From NCBI GenBank assembly GCA_001599935.1, contig BCIJ01000019.1, positions 103,656 through 167,655 of the forward strand: a DNA stretch of 64,000 bases. Reading direction: 5' to 3'. The stretch is from Holtermannia corniformis (lineage: Eukaryota; Basidiomycota; Tremellomycetes; Holtermanniales). Made by a program: the position numbers and the translations under genes. The notes beneath the pieces were generated by a model, which ran no database searches, had not been told where the DNA came from, and was given only the letters and a program-made list of their open reading frames with translations. Below, in pieces: positions 12,153 to 22,890 of this stretch; within the stretch, counting starts at the first letter, position 1, and each line of letters opens with the position of its first letter.

Positions 12153-13524
12153 ATGTCGAGTGACCTTGATCGGTGAGTTGGATTCATATCGGCAATACCA
12201 CCCAAGCATCATGCAGGTCGTCCTCGGCGCCTACAATGCGGACAACGAAAGAAACCCTCCGGTTCTCCATGTCACCACCAACAGCGAGCCGAGCTGACGT
12301 GGGTATGCAGGCAAATAGAGCAGCTCAAGCGATGCGAGATCATCTCCGAGGCGCAGGTCAAAGACCTGTGTATGAAAGCTAGGGAGATCTTGATGGAGGA
12401 GGGCAACGTGCAATACGTCGACAGCCCGGTCACAGTGAGTTGGTTGGCGTGGAGCAATCGGCTGGCGACCTGCCAGACTTGTGACTGCCTTGTTGTACAT
12501 GCTGACTGATGATAGATATGTGGCGATATCCATGGCCAGTTCTTCGACTTGATGGAGCTGTTCAGAGTCGGCGGGCACTGTCCAGAGACAAACTACCTGT
12601 TCATGGGTACGTCCCCGTCTCTGTCAAGCCAACCAAGGCTGACAGCCTCAGGCGACTTTGTCGATCGCGGCTTCTACTCTGTCGAGACGTTTCTGCTCCT
12701 ACTCGTCCTCAAAGTCCGGTATCCAGATCGGATCACCCTGATCCGAGGCAACCACGAGTCACGGCAGATCACCCAAGTCTATGGGTTCTACGACGAGTGC
12801 CAGCGAAAGTACGGGAGCAGTAACGTCTGGCGCTATTGCTGCGAGGTGTTTGACTACCTGAGCTTGGGCGCGGTCGTGGACGGTCGAGTGTTTTGTGTGC
12901 ATGGAGGGCTGAGTCCGGCTGTAGGCGCGTTGGATCAAGTGAGTGAGACGTGTGTCACGGCTTTGCTGATATGTCAAGATCCGGGTAATCGATCGGAAAC
13001 AAGAGGTACCGCATGATGGCCCAATGTGTGACTTGCTCTGGTCAGATCCAGACGGTCCGTCGCTCCACCTCTGCGTGCGCCCACTGACCCCGTGGCAGAC
13101 ATCAACGGCTGGGGCATCTCTCCACGAGGCGCAGGCTTTCTGTTTGGTGCCGACGTCGTCCGCCAGTTTGCGCACGTCAACGACCTCGAACTCGTCGCGC
13201 GCGCCCACCAGCTCGTGATGGAAGGCTACAAGCTCATGTTTGATCGCAAGATTGTGACCGTCTGGAGCGCACCCAATTACTGCTACCGGTCCGTCCACGC
13301 TCAATTCCCAGCAATAGCTGATACGAATCGCGATAGGTGCGGAAACGTAGCGAGCATCCTCGAACTGGACGAGAACCTGCGGCAAGAGTATAAAGTGTTT
13401 GAGAGTGCGCCGCAAGACGCACGCGCGGTCCCGGCCAAACGGCCATTACCAGAATACTGTGCGTAGCTTTGAGTCTACGTGTGCGTGGCTGTGAGCTGAT
13501 GTCGCTCGGCGTACAGTCCTGTGA
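12153..13524 (+). CDS. PPH3: Serine/threonine protein phosphatase PP4 catalytic subunit
   Basis: Eight exons encode 305 aa (human PP4c is 307): 12153-12172, 12311-12434, 12516-12606, 12652-12938, 12979-13054, 13099-13288, 13337-13458 and 13517-13524. All metallophosphatase motifs are present: GDIHG, GDFVDRG (joined across an intron), RGNHE, then [14 protein letters not shown] and [12 protein letters not shown]. The N-terminal [14 protein letters not shown] and [12 protein letters not shown] identify PP4 rather than PP2A or PP6. The last exon is only 8 nt and supplies the second and third bases of Phe plus Leu and stop. This gives the invariant C-terminal YFL, whose Leu is carboxymethylated in PP2A-like enzymes. 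PP4 acts in DNA-damage recovery. Intron 1 (138 nt) is about three times the usual length here. Confidence 0.95.
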
Positions 13525-14222
13525 GACGAGTGTACGTATGTGGGGCTTGTATGAGACAGGTGTGCTTGGGATCGCAGAGATGCATTGCATGCAACGGTAC
13601 CGGGAGCCAGCGTCCTCACGGTGCAGGGTACGATTAGGCAATAGCATGCTTTGTAGCTAAGCGGGATGCGACGGGCCAAGCGTCACCAACTGCCACTGGC
13701 AAAGTCATGTGACGCCGCACACCAAATTTCGTCTCCTTCACCCTCTTGCTCTCTCCAACATCCACTTCGCCTCGTCTCTTCCGACTGGTGAGTACTGCAC
13801 CTCTTGCACACAGCGTCCCCAGGGACGATAAATCATCCACCGTTCGGTGCCCAGCCCAGGGGTCCATACAAGGCTCAGGCCGCGGCATCTCCTCCGCGCC
13901 ATCGTCTTGATGTGTGCGGGCTCTCGAGGGGTCGCGGCCGAGACTGGGCGAGGGGGGACCCTTTTTCATAGTTACACTGAGGGGACGCTGTGCTGCTGAT
14001 TGTTTCCATGCTTGGATTGTGGAAACGATGCTGACGAGCGCTCTAGAAGCTGTTTGCGTTGCGTAGTTGTCCATCGGATGCATTGCTGCATCCCCTCTTG
14101 ACCCAATGAAAGCACGATCACTACTGTACTTTACCCGACGCAGACGCAGGCTTCGGGCCGGTCGCGATTGCATGCCAAAGCAAGCACGAGCTGTTTGAAA
14201 GATGATACCGCTGGCCCGTCCA
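13525..14222. other. Convergent spacer, ~700 bp, with structured and promoter-like sequence
   Basis: The spacer lies between the stops of PP4 (+) and SMG7 (-). No protein family is seen in any frame. On the + strand a pyrimidine-rich tract (about 13727-13790) runs into a perfect 5' splice site, GACTG|GTGAGTACTG, at about 13787-13797. Just after come two perfect hairpins: 13814-13827 (6-bp stem) and 13838-13849 (5-bp stem, TT loop). This could be a spliced non-coding RNA or only 3' UTR sequence. Confidence 0.4.
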
Positions 14223-17200
14223 TCACCCCCAATAACCCGGTTCTTGCGGCCCAAAATGCGAATTGGACCTTGCGAGTGCGTTGGGCGGTTGTTGCTGTGA
14301 CCAGCTCTCAAACTGCTGTTGCGGGTACTGACCGATCCCGTACTGTGGATCGTAGGGACCAGGCGCGAAGCCGCCGTAGAGCTGTTGACCGCCGGGATGA
14401 CCGTACGGTCCTGGAGGCAGGTAGGCTGGCTGCGCCTGCATCGGCGGTGGAACACTCGGCAGAGCGGGTGGGTTCAAGCCGTTGAGTTGGTGCGAGAGGT
14501 ACGGCTGTGCCAGTGCGGACGGGTGCGAAGTCGGTGTCTGGACTTGGTGGGATGTCGGTGCCGGGGCCAGTTGGTCGTACACTGGCGCTTCGGCAGCCCA
14601 AGGGTTTGGCTTGCTCTGCGCACGGGTCAAGTCGGCGTGGTTTTCTTGGCCGACAGACCAAATGCTGCCGTTCCCACTCAGGGCGTCACCGCCGAAAAGC
14701 AGGGAAGGCGAAGGGCCCGGCGGCGAGACATGCTTGGACGCAGTAGTCGTCGGCGTCAATGGCGCGCGAGGGGTAGTGAGCACCAGACTGTGCAGTAGAT
14801 CTTGGGCCGTGCCCGAGGCTGTGCGAGTGAACCCTCGACCAGAGGTCGACGTCTCGAGACGGTGAGGGCTCCCATACGAGTCGAAAGCACTAGCGCCGAC
14901 TGGGCCGGACACGGGTCTTGGCTCAGTGTCAGCGCTTGATCCAGCAGGACGCAAGAGGGACGGACCGTCGTTGCCACACAATCTGCTCCTCGTCATCTTC
15001 ATCACCCTCTCGGACCTCGTCATCATCCACACTGCTCCCGTCCGCGAGCGTAGCCCGCATCGCCAGATTGACCGGATCATCCTCCGTCTCGGTACTGACC
15101 GAGGCCAGCTCGTGCTCGTCATCGTCTTTGACGAGCTGCAGGCCGGCGGCAAACACATCGCCTTGACTAATGTCGCTTGCCGGGCGGACGACAAATTGGT
15201 GGTTGCGCACAGTGATGCCCGTGTGCTATGGCGGATCAGTAGCGTTCGCAAAAGTACGCGCTTGGACTGACCTCGGTCTGAGCCAGCAGCTTGCCATCCA
15301 CGAGCAAATCGGCAATACGCATCAACTGCTCTTCATTCGGATGCGCGTCTTTGCGTTCTCCCTCCATCTCACCATCCGCATCTACCTCGGTCCCACGCCC
15401 CGTCGGCTCCATGACACCGCGCTTCAACGGCGTGAACCCGCGCATGTCGACGTCCTCTTCCAGAGGCTCGTTCAGTGACGGCAAGCGCGCGATCGGGAAC
15501 ACTGCCTGGGCGCGGTTCAGAAAACGACTGTATGCCGTCCAGAAGCGATCCAGCTGCGTCGCCAGACCAGGTGTCGACGGTGCCACGGCGTTACGAATCA
15601 GATACTCGAGGTTGGACTTGATCCATTTCGAAAAGATGCGGAGCGAGGGCAGCAGGCGGCGGAGGACGGCCGAGATGTTTTGCGCGAGATGGCGCGGTGA
15701 GGTCGAGGGGGATCCAGAGCCGAGCGAGGACGGGGCCTCGACGAGGGAAGACGCCATGGAGCGACCTTCGGTACTGGGCTTGCGGTCGAGCGCGCCAGGG
15801 ACGTCGTACTCGTCTTCGTCGTCGACTAGGGCCGAGCCGCTCAGCGCCGACGGCTGACCGTTGTCGAGCGCATCACAAGCGTCTTGCGAGAGCGTCTGCG
15901 ATACTTCGTCGGCTGCCAAGTCGAGCAAGACGGTGACCAAGCCCAGCAGGAACTCGAGCGCAGGCGCTTCAGAGTCGAGTTTCTTGGTCGGGCGCTGCTG
16001 GCCGTCGGTGGTTCCTGCCGATTGCTGACAGAGCCGAGCCTGCCAGTGAGCGCCAATGGCCATGACAATAGACTTTACGATGATCTCGGATGGGAGCTGA
16101 CGCGCAGCGAGCAGTGTACGGAACGACTCGAGGGTCGTAGCCGTCAGCGTCGGCATGTGCGATGTACTAGCCGACAGTCAGCTCGTGTCGCCATACGAGG
16201 CAGCCAGCTCACCTAGCGCGCAGTGAGAGGATGGCGAGGATGATGACGAGATCCTTCTTGTAGTGCGCATCCGGCGTCAGCACGATCGATCCATCTTCGC
16301 CCGCGGCCGTCTCGCCATGCCGTTCGGCACGCCACTTGTCAAATGCACGCCTGAGAGCGCGGTCGAGGTTGGCTTCTGCGCCAGGAAACGGTTGCGGGAC
16401 GGCCAAGGAGCGATAGTAGTGATACACGCAGAGAAAGTTGTCGGGCATGTAGGTCGAGATGACGGCGAGCTGGTTGGACGGTGCGCCTGTGCTGGTCAGC
16501 ATCTAGCGAGTGGGATCATGTACTCGACTGACCGTTATCTGGGATCAAGCCTCTAGCGACCTCGTAAAACGTTTGAGCGTTTGCAAACCTGTCGGTCGAG
16601 CCGCGGTCCCTGCCCTGCCTGCGCTCCTTGTCGCTGTACTGCTCCTTGTAGCGCTCAATGTCGCCGAGACAGATCATGCCCTTGTGCACGAGCGCGAGCT
16701 TCTTGACCGTGTCGTCGATCGACATGTCGGGTGCGAGCCCCTGCTCTGGCCCGCCGTCATTCTCTGCCGGGACGGGGATGGCGACCAAGTTGAGAAACGG
16801 GTAGGTGAGAGCTTGCAGTCTGAAGAACGCGACCAAGCGAGAGATCAGGTTGCGGTAGAACGAGTCTTCTGAACCGAGAGCCTGGCGAAAGCGCGTGAGC
16901 ACTTTACGGAGCTCGACCGGCCCAGAGTCGCGACCGCCTGAACGGGCGTTGGGTCCATGCAGGTTGATCCTGGCTTCGATCCGGGCAATGTGCTCGCGGT
17001 AGGCGCCAATGAGCGTGTACGACGTGTCGAGCCAGAGCGGATCAATCGTCTGCGCATACGTGCTGAGCGGGTGCGAGAACATTGCGGTCAGGTAGAAGTT
17101 GCGTGCTCTGAGATTGATCGGATCAGCACCAGTCGTGGCCAGTGAGCACTCACTTTTGCCGCGTAAAGTCGATATCGGTACTCCATGGCGGTCTCTCCTT

Positions 17201-17579
17201 GAGCAACGCCTTGAGCTGAGCCGAAGCCGTCTTGGCATCGCTGACGAGCCATCAGCGTCATTCCGTGCAGCCGAGCCGTTGAACCGTACCGAAAGATGTC
17301 GGACGCGCCTCGGCGCTCGGTCGACGGAGGGACGTCGTGCGGCTGCCTGTGTGCTGCTGGACCGGGCGGAGCGAGCTGAGCAGGCCGGCGCCGAGTCGAT
17401 GGGTGCCCTCGGGGACTTTGCATGCTGGGACCGGGAGAAGCGAGGACGGACAAGGTGGCTACGGTTGCATCCCGCGGCGTGCCAGCTGGGAAGGCGGGGA
17501 GTGCACTCGAGTCGAGACCGAGTGAAAGGGTTGCTCGCTTGCCAGGGATCAACGGAACGTCGAGTGCGGTCGAGAGCAT
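14223..17579 (-). CDS. EST1/SMG7-family protein (telomerase / nonsense-mediated decay)
   Basis: The gene has seven exons: 17579-17290, 17240-17154, 17107-16533, 16486-16213, 16166 to about 15293, about 15233 to 14990, and about 14930 to 14223. A Pro/Ser-rich start is followed by the EST1 N-terminal helices (ARNFYLTAMFSHPLSTYAQTI) and the TPR-like 14-3-3 core. The hallmark of the EST1 DNA/RNA-binding domain, with YEVARGLIPDNGAPSNQLAVIS (seen in two blocks across the intron) and NFLCVYHYYRSLAV, is very clear. An acidic linker and a long Pro/Gln/Gly C-terminal tail follow. No PIN nuclease domain is present, so it resembles SMG7/Ebs1/Est1 rather than SMG6. Whether it works in mRNA decay, telomere maintenance or both cannot be decided here. 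Confidence 0.85.
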
Positions 17580-17670
17580 GCAGAGCGTTGCAGTCGTTTC
17601 TCACCGTCCGTGGCACTCGAGTCGTCGGATCAGTTTATCACCGTTTGCATTCTACACCATGTATGATAGC

Positions 17671-19753
17671 CTACTTCTTGCCAAACCATCCTCCGAGCCA
17701 GCCTGTCGGCCTGCCTGCGTCTGGGTCGACCGACGGCGTCGCCTCTCGCGTCCGCGACCGGGCACTCGCTTCCGTCCCCACCGTCGCCGCCTTGACCGTC
17801 TCGACAGCCTTGCTAGCAGCGTAGACTACAGCCTGGACAGGTGCTGCTGTCGCTGCCGGTGCAGTCTTGCCCGCCAAGCGGTGCAACTCGTCCATCGGCA
17901 GCTCGATATAGTTGAACGCCGTGTCAAAGAACAATGGCTTCTCGATGCGCTCGGCAAACAGCGCTCGCTTGGCAGAGGACTCGAGCGCGCGCACTTTGGC
18001 TCGCAGCGGTGCGAGCTGCTCGGCTTCGGTGATGACCACGACTTGCTCCTTGAGCTCGGTCGCCTGCTCGCCGGTAAAGACGGCCTGGGCGTCTGCAAGC
18101 AGTTGGGCCGAGCGCGAAAGGAGCTGAATAGCCGACGCATACGACGGCGTCGGGTGGATCGTGTGCAAGCGCGCAAGGTGATAGCACCTGAGCGAGGTCA
18201 GCGTTACCCAGCAACGCTCTGCCGACGTACCGAGTCGCACGAAAGTGAGCTTCAAGGCCTGCGACCCCACGTCGAACGTCGTCCTTTTCCTCGACGAGCG
18301 CCAAGGCACGCATCTGCCCGATGCTCTGCAGCACGGTATCGTACAGCTTGATGACGACGGTCAAGTCTTTGATCGCGTGCTCGAGCTTGGTCTTGGTCGC
18401 GGACACGGGCACGACGGTCGAGTCGCCGAGCGGGTTGGAAGACGACTCGGCGAGCAAGAGGTCGCGCTTGACTCGGTTCGAAAGCAGCAGGTAGACAATG
18501 TACTGATGCGCGTGCGAGAGCGAGGTTGCCGTCCGTGCGGATCGTAGCGAAGAGGATGCAGACGAGCTCTGCGTAAGTGTCAGCCCTCACCCGTGCACAC
18601 GTTCATCCACGCACCTCGTGATCCTCGACGAGCCTGCGAGCGACCGCCTCGGCATCACCGAGCGTGGCCAACACTGTATCCCACTTTCGCATCGAGCGAG
18701 CCTTGGGTCCACCCTGATCCTTGGCCGTGCTCTCCGTCTCCTTGAGTCCACCGAGGGCCGCCTGGACCTTGAGCATGACGCTCACAATCTCGGCGTTGCG
18801 CATCTCGACGTTTTCACCGGCAAACGTGACGTCGTCGAGCTGTCGCCTACCAGCCTCGTTTTCATTCACCCGAGTCTCAGCCTGGGTCGCCTCGATGAGA
18901 TGACCGAGGCCAGGCAGGGTCTCTTCGAGCACGTCGTTGTCGAAATCGGCGACGACGGCTTCAATGTCGTGCGACTGTGTACGACCCATCTTGTACGCGC
19001 AGAACCGGATCAGAGGGTCGTACTGGTCGATAAACTCGTTGGCGAGCGCTTGGTCTCTCGAGTCGCGCGCACCGGCTGCCAGTGTTGATAGCAGCTTGCG
19101 TCGAGCCGCGAGGTCCGAGACGGCCTCTGGCCACGCAGACTGTTCAAACGCGAGTTCGGCTCGGACAGAGAGGTAGTAGATTGTGATCTCGGTCAAGACC
19201 TGTTGGGACAATCGAGCGGGCGTGAGCGCCTTGGCGATGGTGTAGAGCTGGGTCGCATAGCCTAGTGCGCGACGCAGTCGTGAGATCTGGTCTCGCCGGG
19301 TGTGCGGTCGTGGGTTTGCCAGAGGAAGAAGAGCTTTGTGCGAGTGAGAGTGAGCGAGAGCGCGCTCGGCCGAGAACAAGAGCAGCTGCAGGGATCTGTC
19401 CAATGTGAGCTCACAGTCGCTACCGTGCTGGCTGCCGACGCACTTGACATCCTTGACCGAGTCTGGGGTCACGGCCGGCGCCTTTTTGAACACCTTGCCT
19501 TTGCCGTTGGTGGTGGCCGTCGAGACGCGGAGTGCGCGCAGCTTGTTGGAGCAGTGTTGCCTGTGACTATCAGCGCTGGTGTTATGCTCTCATCGCCGAC
19601 CCGCACCTGTAGCGATCATGGTCGCCGTTGCGGAGGCCATAGACGGCACGCTCCTTGCTGAGCAGGCTGAGCACTGGCGAGTCGGATCAGCTGCGGTCTG
19701 TTGGCTCGAGCCGACTGACCTCTGAACGACAGGCTGCTCTTGGCCTCTGACAT
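17671..19753 (-). CDS. SRP68: Signal recognition particle subunit SRP68
   Basis: Five exons (19753-19720, 19673-19607, 19560-18615, 18568-18231, 18187-17671) encode 633 aa; human SRP68 is 627. After MSEAKSSLSFR the spliced start reads RVLSLLSKERAVYGLRNGD and then HDRYRQHCSNKLRALR, the conserved 7S-RNA-binding N-terminus. The next block, LRRALGYATQLYTIAKAL and SDLAARRKLLSTLA, belongs to the TPR-like RNA-binding domain. The C-terminal part carries the helical repeats expected for SRP72 contact and ends in a small basic GWLGGWFGKK tail. SRP68 binds SRP RNA and helps target secretory ribosomes to the ER. It is transcribed divergently from LSM7 and lies 91 bp upstream of SMG7 on the same strand. 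Confidence 0.93.
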
Positions 19754-19883
19754 GCTACAGACCGTGATCGCAGTGGAACAGCAGATAGACAAGCTGAAGA
19801 TGAAGAGGACAGCACGGTTGATTGGTCCCGTTCACTCATCGACGGCTACGACGTTGACGACTCTGTGTTCTACATCATCCACA
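19754..19883. promoter_or_regulatory. 130-bp bidirectional promoter, SRP68 / LSM7
   Basis: Only 130 bp separate the two start codons, so both genes must share or overlap their promoter elements. Both are general RNA-protein genes, which would fit common control. No TATA box is visible. Confidence 0.6.
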
Positions 19884-20447
19884 ATGTCAAGCAGAGTCAG
19901 TATCCCCCCTGCAGCACCATCAGACACGACGCTCACAGCACCAGGGACAATCCCGAGGCGGAGCCGCACCCCGAGGCGGCCGAGGCGGCTCAAACGCTCG
20001 CGGCGGTGGACCAGCACAAGGCGACAAGAAACGCAAGGAGCACATTCTCAACCTCGCAAACTATGTCGATCAGACTGTCAGGATCAAGTTTCTCGGCAGC
20101 AGGCAGGGTCAGTCTCCACTCGAGTGAGAAACTAGACGCTGAGAGCGGGTTAGTGACGGGCACGTTGAAGGGGTTTGATCAGTTGATGAACTTGGTGTTG
20201 GATGATGTCGTTGAGGAGTTTCAAGGTGGGTACGAGGGCGGACTGCGAGCGGGGATGAGGCCAGGCTGAGAATGCACATAGACGGTCGCCCAGATCGCAC
20301 TCTGGGCCTCGTCGTCCTTCGCGGTCCCAACATTTCATTGATCAGCCCGACAGACGGCTCTGCAGGTCTGTACCGCTCATTTCAGCCAGCGTGACAGTGC
20401 TGACGACTGGGACTGCAGAGATCGCCAACCCGTTTGCGGCAGAGTAG
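19884..20447 (+). CDS. LSM7: U6 snRNA-associated Sm-like protein Lsm7
   Basis: Five exons (19884-19895, 19939-20107, 20154-20225, 20282-20365, 20419-20447) encode 121 aa. Exon 1 is 12 nt (MSSR). A Gly/Arg-rich stretch precedes the Sm1 motif (KKRKEHILNLANYVDQTVRIKF), given here as its start KKRKEHILNL and its end VRIKF. The chain goes on with GTLKGFDQLMNLVLDD, and Sm2 is GLVVLRGPNISLISP. The end EIANPFAAE is typical. Lsm7 is part of the Lsm1-7 (mRNA decay) and Lsm2-8 (U6 stability) rings. The exons are only recovered by splicing, because no single frame covers the protein. Confidence 0.92.
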
Positions 20448-20489
20448 ATGATATGATGAACCACTACCACGCTGCATCTCGCTGGCACT

Positions 20490-22704
20490 CTAGTTTACGA
20501 GCGCCTTGACCCAGCTCTCGATCCTCTCCACAGAGCCCGTCTTCCACTCGACCCGGTCGTCCGCCGACACGGCAGTCAGCACGACCTCGCGCCGCACAAG
20601 CGACAACTCGATCCGCCTGCCATAACGCCATCAGCCTGCGCCTACGCAAAGCACCCATACTGACACACTATACCGTCCCACGATCAACCGATCATCCAAC
20701 TCATCCACGAACCCATCGCCAGCGCTCGCCTCGAGTCGCGGCAACAGCAGGATCGCGAGCTCGCGCACAAAGACGTCGGCGAGCTCTTGGACATGGTCGA
20801 GTGCGAACGAGACGCGTGGGAGCGAGACGGTCGTTTGGGCCGGTGGCGAGACGCTGACACTGATCGAAGGACTGGGTCCGATCAGTACTGACCAGAGGGC
20901 AACAGTGTCAGACGGGACTGACCAGCCGTCGACGTGCAGCATCTGCACGACCCCGACGTCCTCGTCGAGATCCAAGCGCTCAAACAGCCTCGTCCAGTCA
21001 ACCGCACCGAAACCAGCAAAAGACGAAATGGTCTGCACCTCGCTGTGGATCCCGGCCTCCTGCAGCACGTCTGCAACATTGCGCACGATCGAGTCGAGCT
21101 GCGCGAGCGTATCCACAAAGCGCAGTACGCCGACGATCGGTTGCAGCACCGAGGATGGCGTCGTTGGTGTCGGTCGGAATCTGCGCGTAAACGCTGCAGT
21201 CTTGCGTGCGCGGTACGTGTTGAGCATGAGCAGACGGACGGCCGCGAGCAGTGCGTCGCACACGGGAGATGGGTGTGGACCCGGCGCGGGCTCGGTTTTA
21301 GTGTCGTACTGCCTACAGTCAACCTCGAGGCTTGCACCCAGCGCCTCACAAACCATGGAGAACCCCAGTTCAGTCCCATCGTCGAGCTTGAGCGTCGCAG
21401 AGTTCTTCAGGATCGTGCTGCTTCCGGCAAACGAGCGTCGCATCTCGGCCACGAGCTGTGGCAAGGTCAGTCCCGGCAAGTTCTGCGCACGTCACGCACC
21501 TCGGCGTAGATTTCCTCTTCAAACACTTCGAGCTGCGCCACGGCAAGTGATGACGCTGGCGTTGATTCGTCGGTTGATGCCAACGCAGACACCTGTCGGT
21601 CCCTGCCCTTGATCAGCTGGCAGCGTAACCGGCGGTTGCGACGGCTGTGGTATTCGAGGACTTGTTCAGACGTTGAAGACGTTGGGAACGTTGCGAGGCA
21701 TCTCGTGCGGACCGCGGTGCTTGCTGCGACAGGACCTGGTCAGCCGTCAAAGTCTCGGCTTGGCAAACGAACCCTCATCAAGCGCATACGGGATCGCAAG
21801 ATCCCTCGCATGCCCGCCAGCGTGCGCATTCGCACCAAACACCGGCTTTGCAATCAAGCTCCACCGGTCGCTCCCCTCTCGCCCCTCCCGAAGCCGGTGC
21901 ACACTCTCCCAGTAGCCGTCGGCTTGGCGATTCGTCTCGCGCATCTGGGTGACCGCCTCATCAAACATGGCGGCACAATTGAGCGCTGCCTGGCGTTTGG
22001 TCGCGAGTGCGAGCTGGATGGCGCGCACTTGTTTGGGTACGGGCAGGTATGGGTTGACGGTGGTGCTGGTGGTGATGCTGCCTGTTGCGAGTGCGGGTGG
22101 GTTGGGATCGACGGGGATGGTCGAGGAGCCGGCGACGGGCACAGTGTCTGCGACGGCAGCGACGCCATCGACTGATGTTGCAGCGTTCACTGGCACAGCC
22201 TGACTTGTCGCAGCTACCAGCGTCCGCGCGAGCTCGTACACCAACCAGATCTCGTTGCGGGCCGTGCTGTCAACATCGTCAGTGCACTCGCCTTGGACCG
22301 TTCATCCGACCGACTTGAGGTTCTGCAGCAGCTCGGCACGCATCTTGCCCATTGCTTCATAGCTCATCTGCTGATTCCGGTCCCCCTCGATCTCGTTGGC
22401 CGCCTCATCGTCCTCGACCGGCTTGATCGAGTAGTCTGGGTCTTGAGCGAGGTCGTCTGCGTGCACCGTGTTGAAGTCTCCACGCTCCTGCCAGACGCGA
22501 TGCAGGCGTTCTGTGAGCTTGCTGCTGACATCTCGAGGTCTGTGTGATGCATAGGTCAGTCTCGACCGGCAGACGGTGAAGGATGAGCACCGACTGCTTG
22601 AAGATGAGCTCGCCCGCAGCGTTGATAGCTTCTAGGCGCTGCGGCTCGCCGGCGTCGTCTTGCTGCTCGACCGGCTCGACGGACACGAGCGTGTTCAGAG
22701 GCAT
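20490..22704 (-). CDS. MED17: Mediator complex subunit Med17 (Srb4)
   Basis: Six exons; the N-terminal joins are inferred. MPLNTLVSVEP starts the protein. Next come LTERLHRVWQERGDF and DDLAQDPDYS, the typical Med17 N-terminal block, then TARNEIWLVYELAR. Strongest evidence is SDRWSLIAKPVFG and ARDLAIPYALDEG, the conserved Med17 core. After the next intron, IYAE joins LVAEMRRSFAG. A last small exon ends in WVKALVN with stop at 20490. Med17 is the scaffold of the Mediator head module and is essential for most RNA polymerase II transcription. It is divergent from the Csf1 gene (186 bp apart) and nearly abuts LSM7 at its 3' end (42 bp). Confidence 0.88.
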
Positions 22705-22890
22705 CTTGTGCTGTCCAGTGATCGTACAAGGTCGAGAACGAGTGCAGCAGCTCGACATCCTTGTTCGCTTCGACCAGTCACCTGACAACACTGGCTATCT
22801 GCTCTTGCACCTCGACAACGGCCTAGACTCGACTGTGGACTCGCTCATGCTGCTGGGATGACAGTGTGCGCCTTGCGAGATCTCTAGGCA

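Noticed and set aside
14900..14990. A 31-nt ultra-short intron in SMG7
   Set aside because: A 58-nt intron with a GTGTGG donor, a GCTGAC branch site and an ACTGAG acceptor keeps the frame equally well and has normal size.
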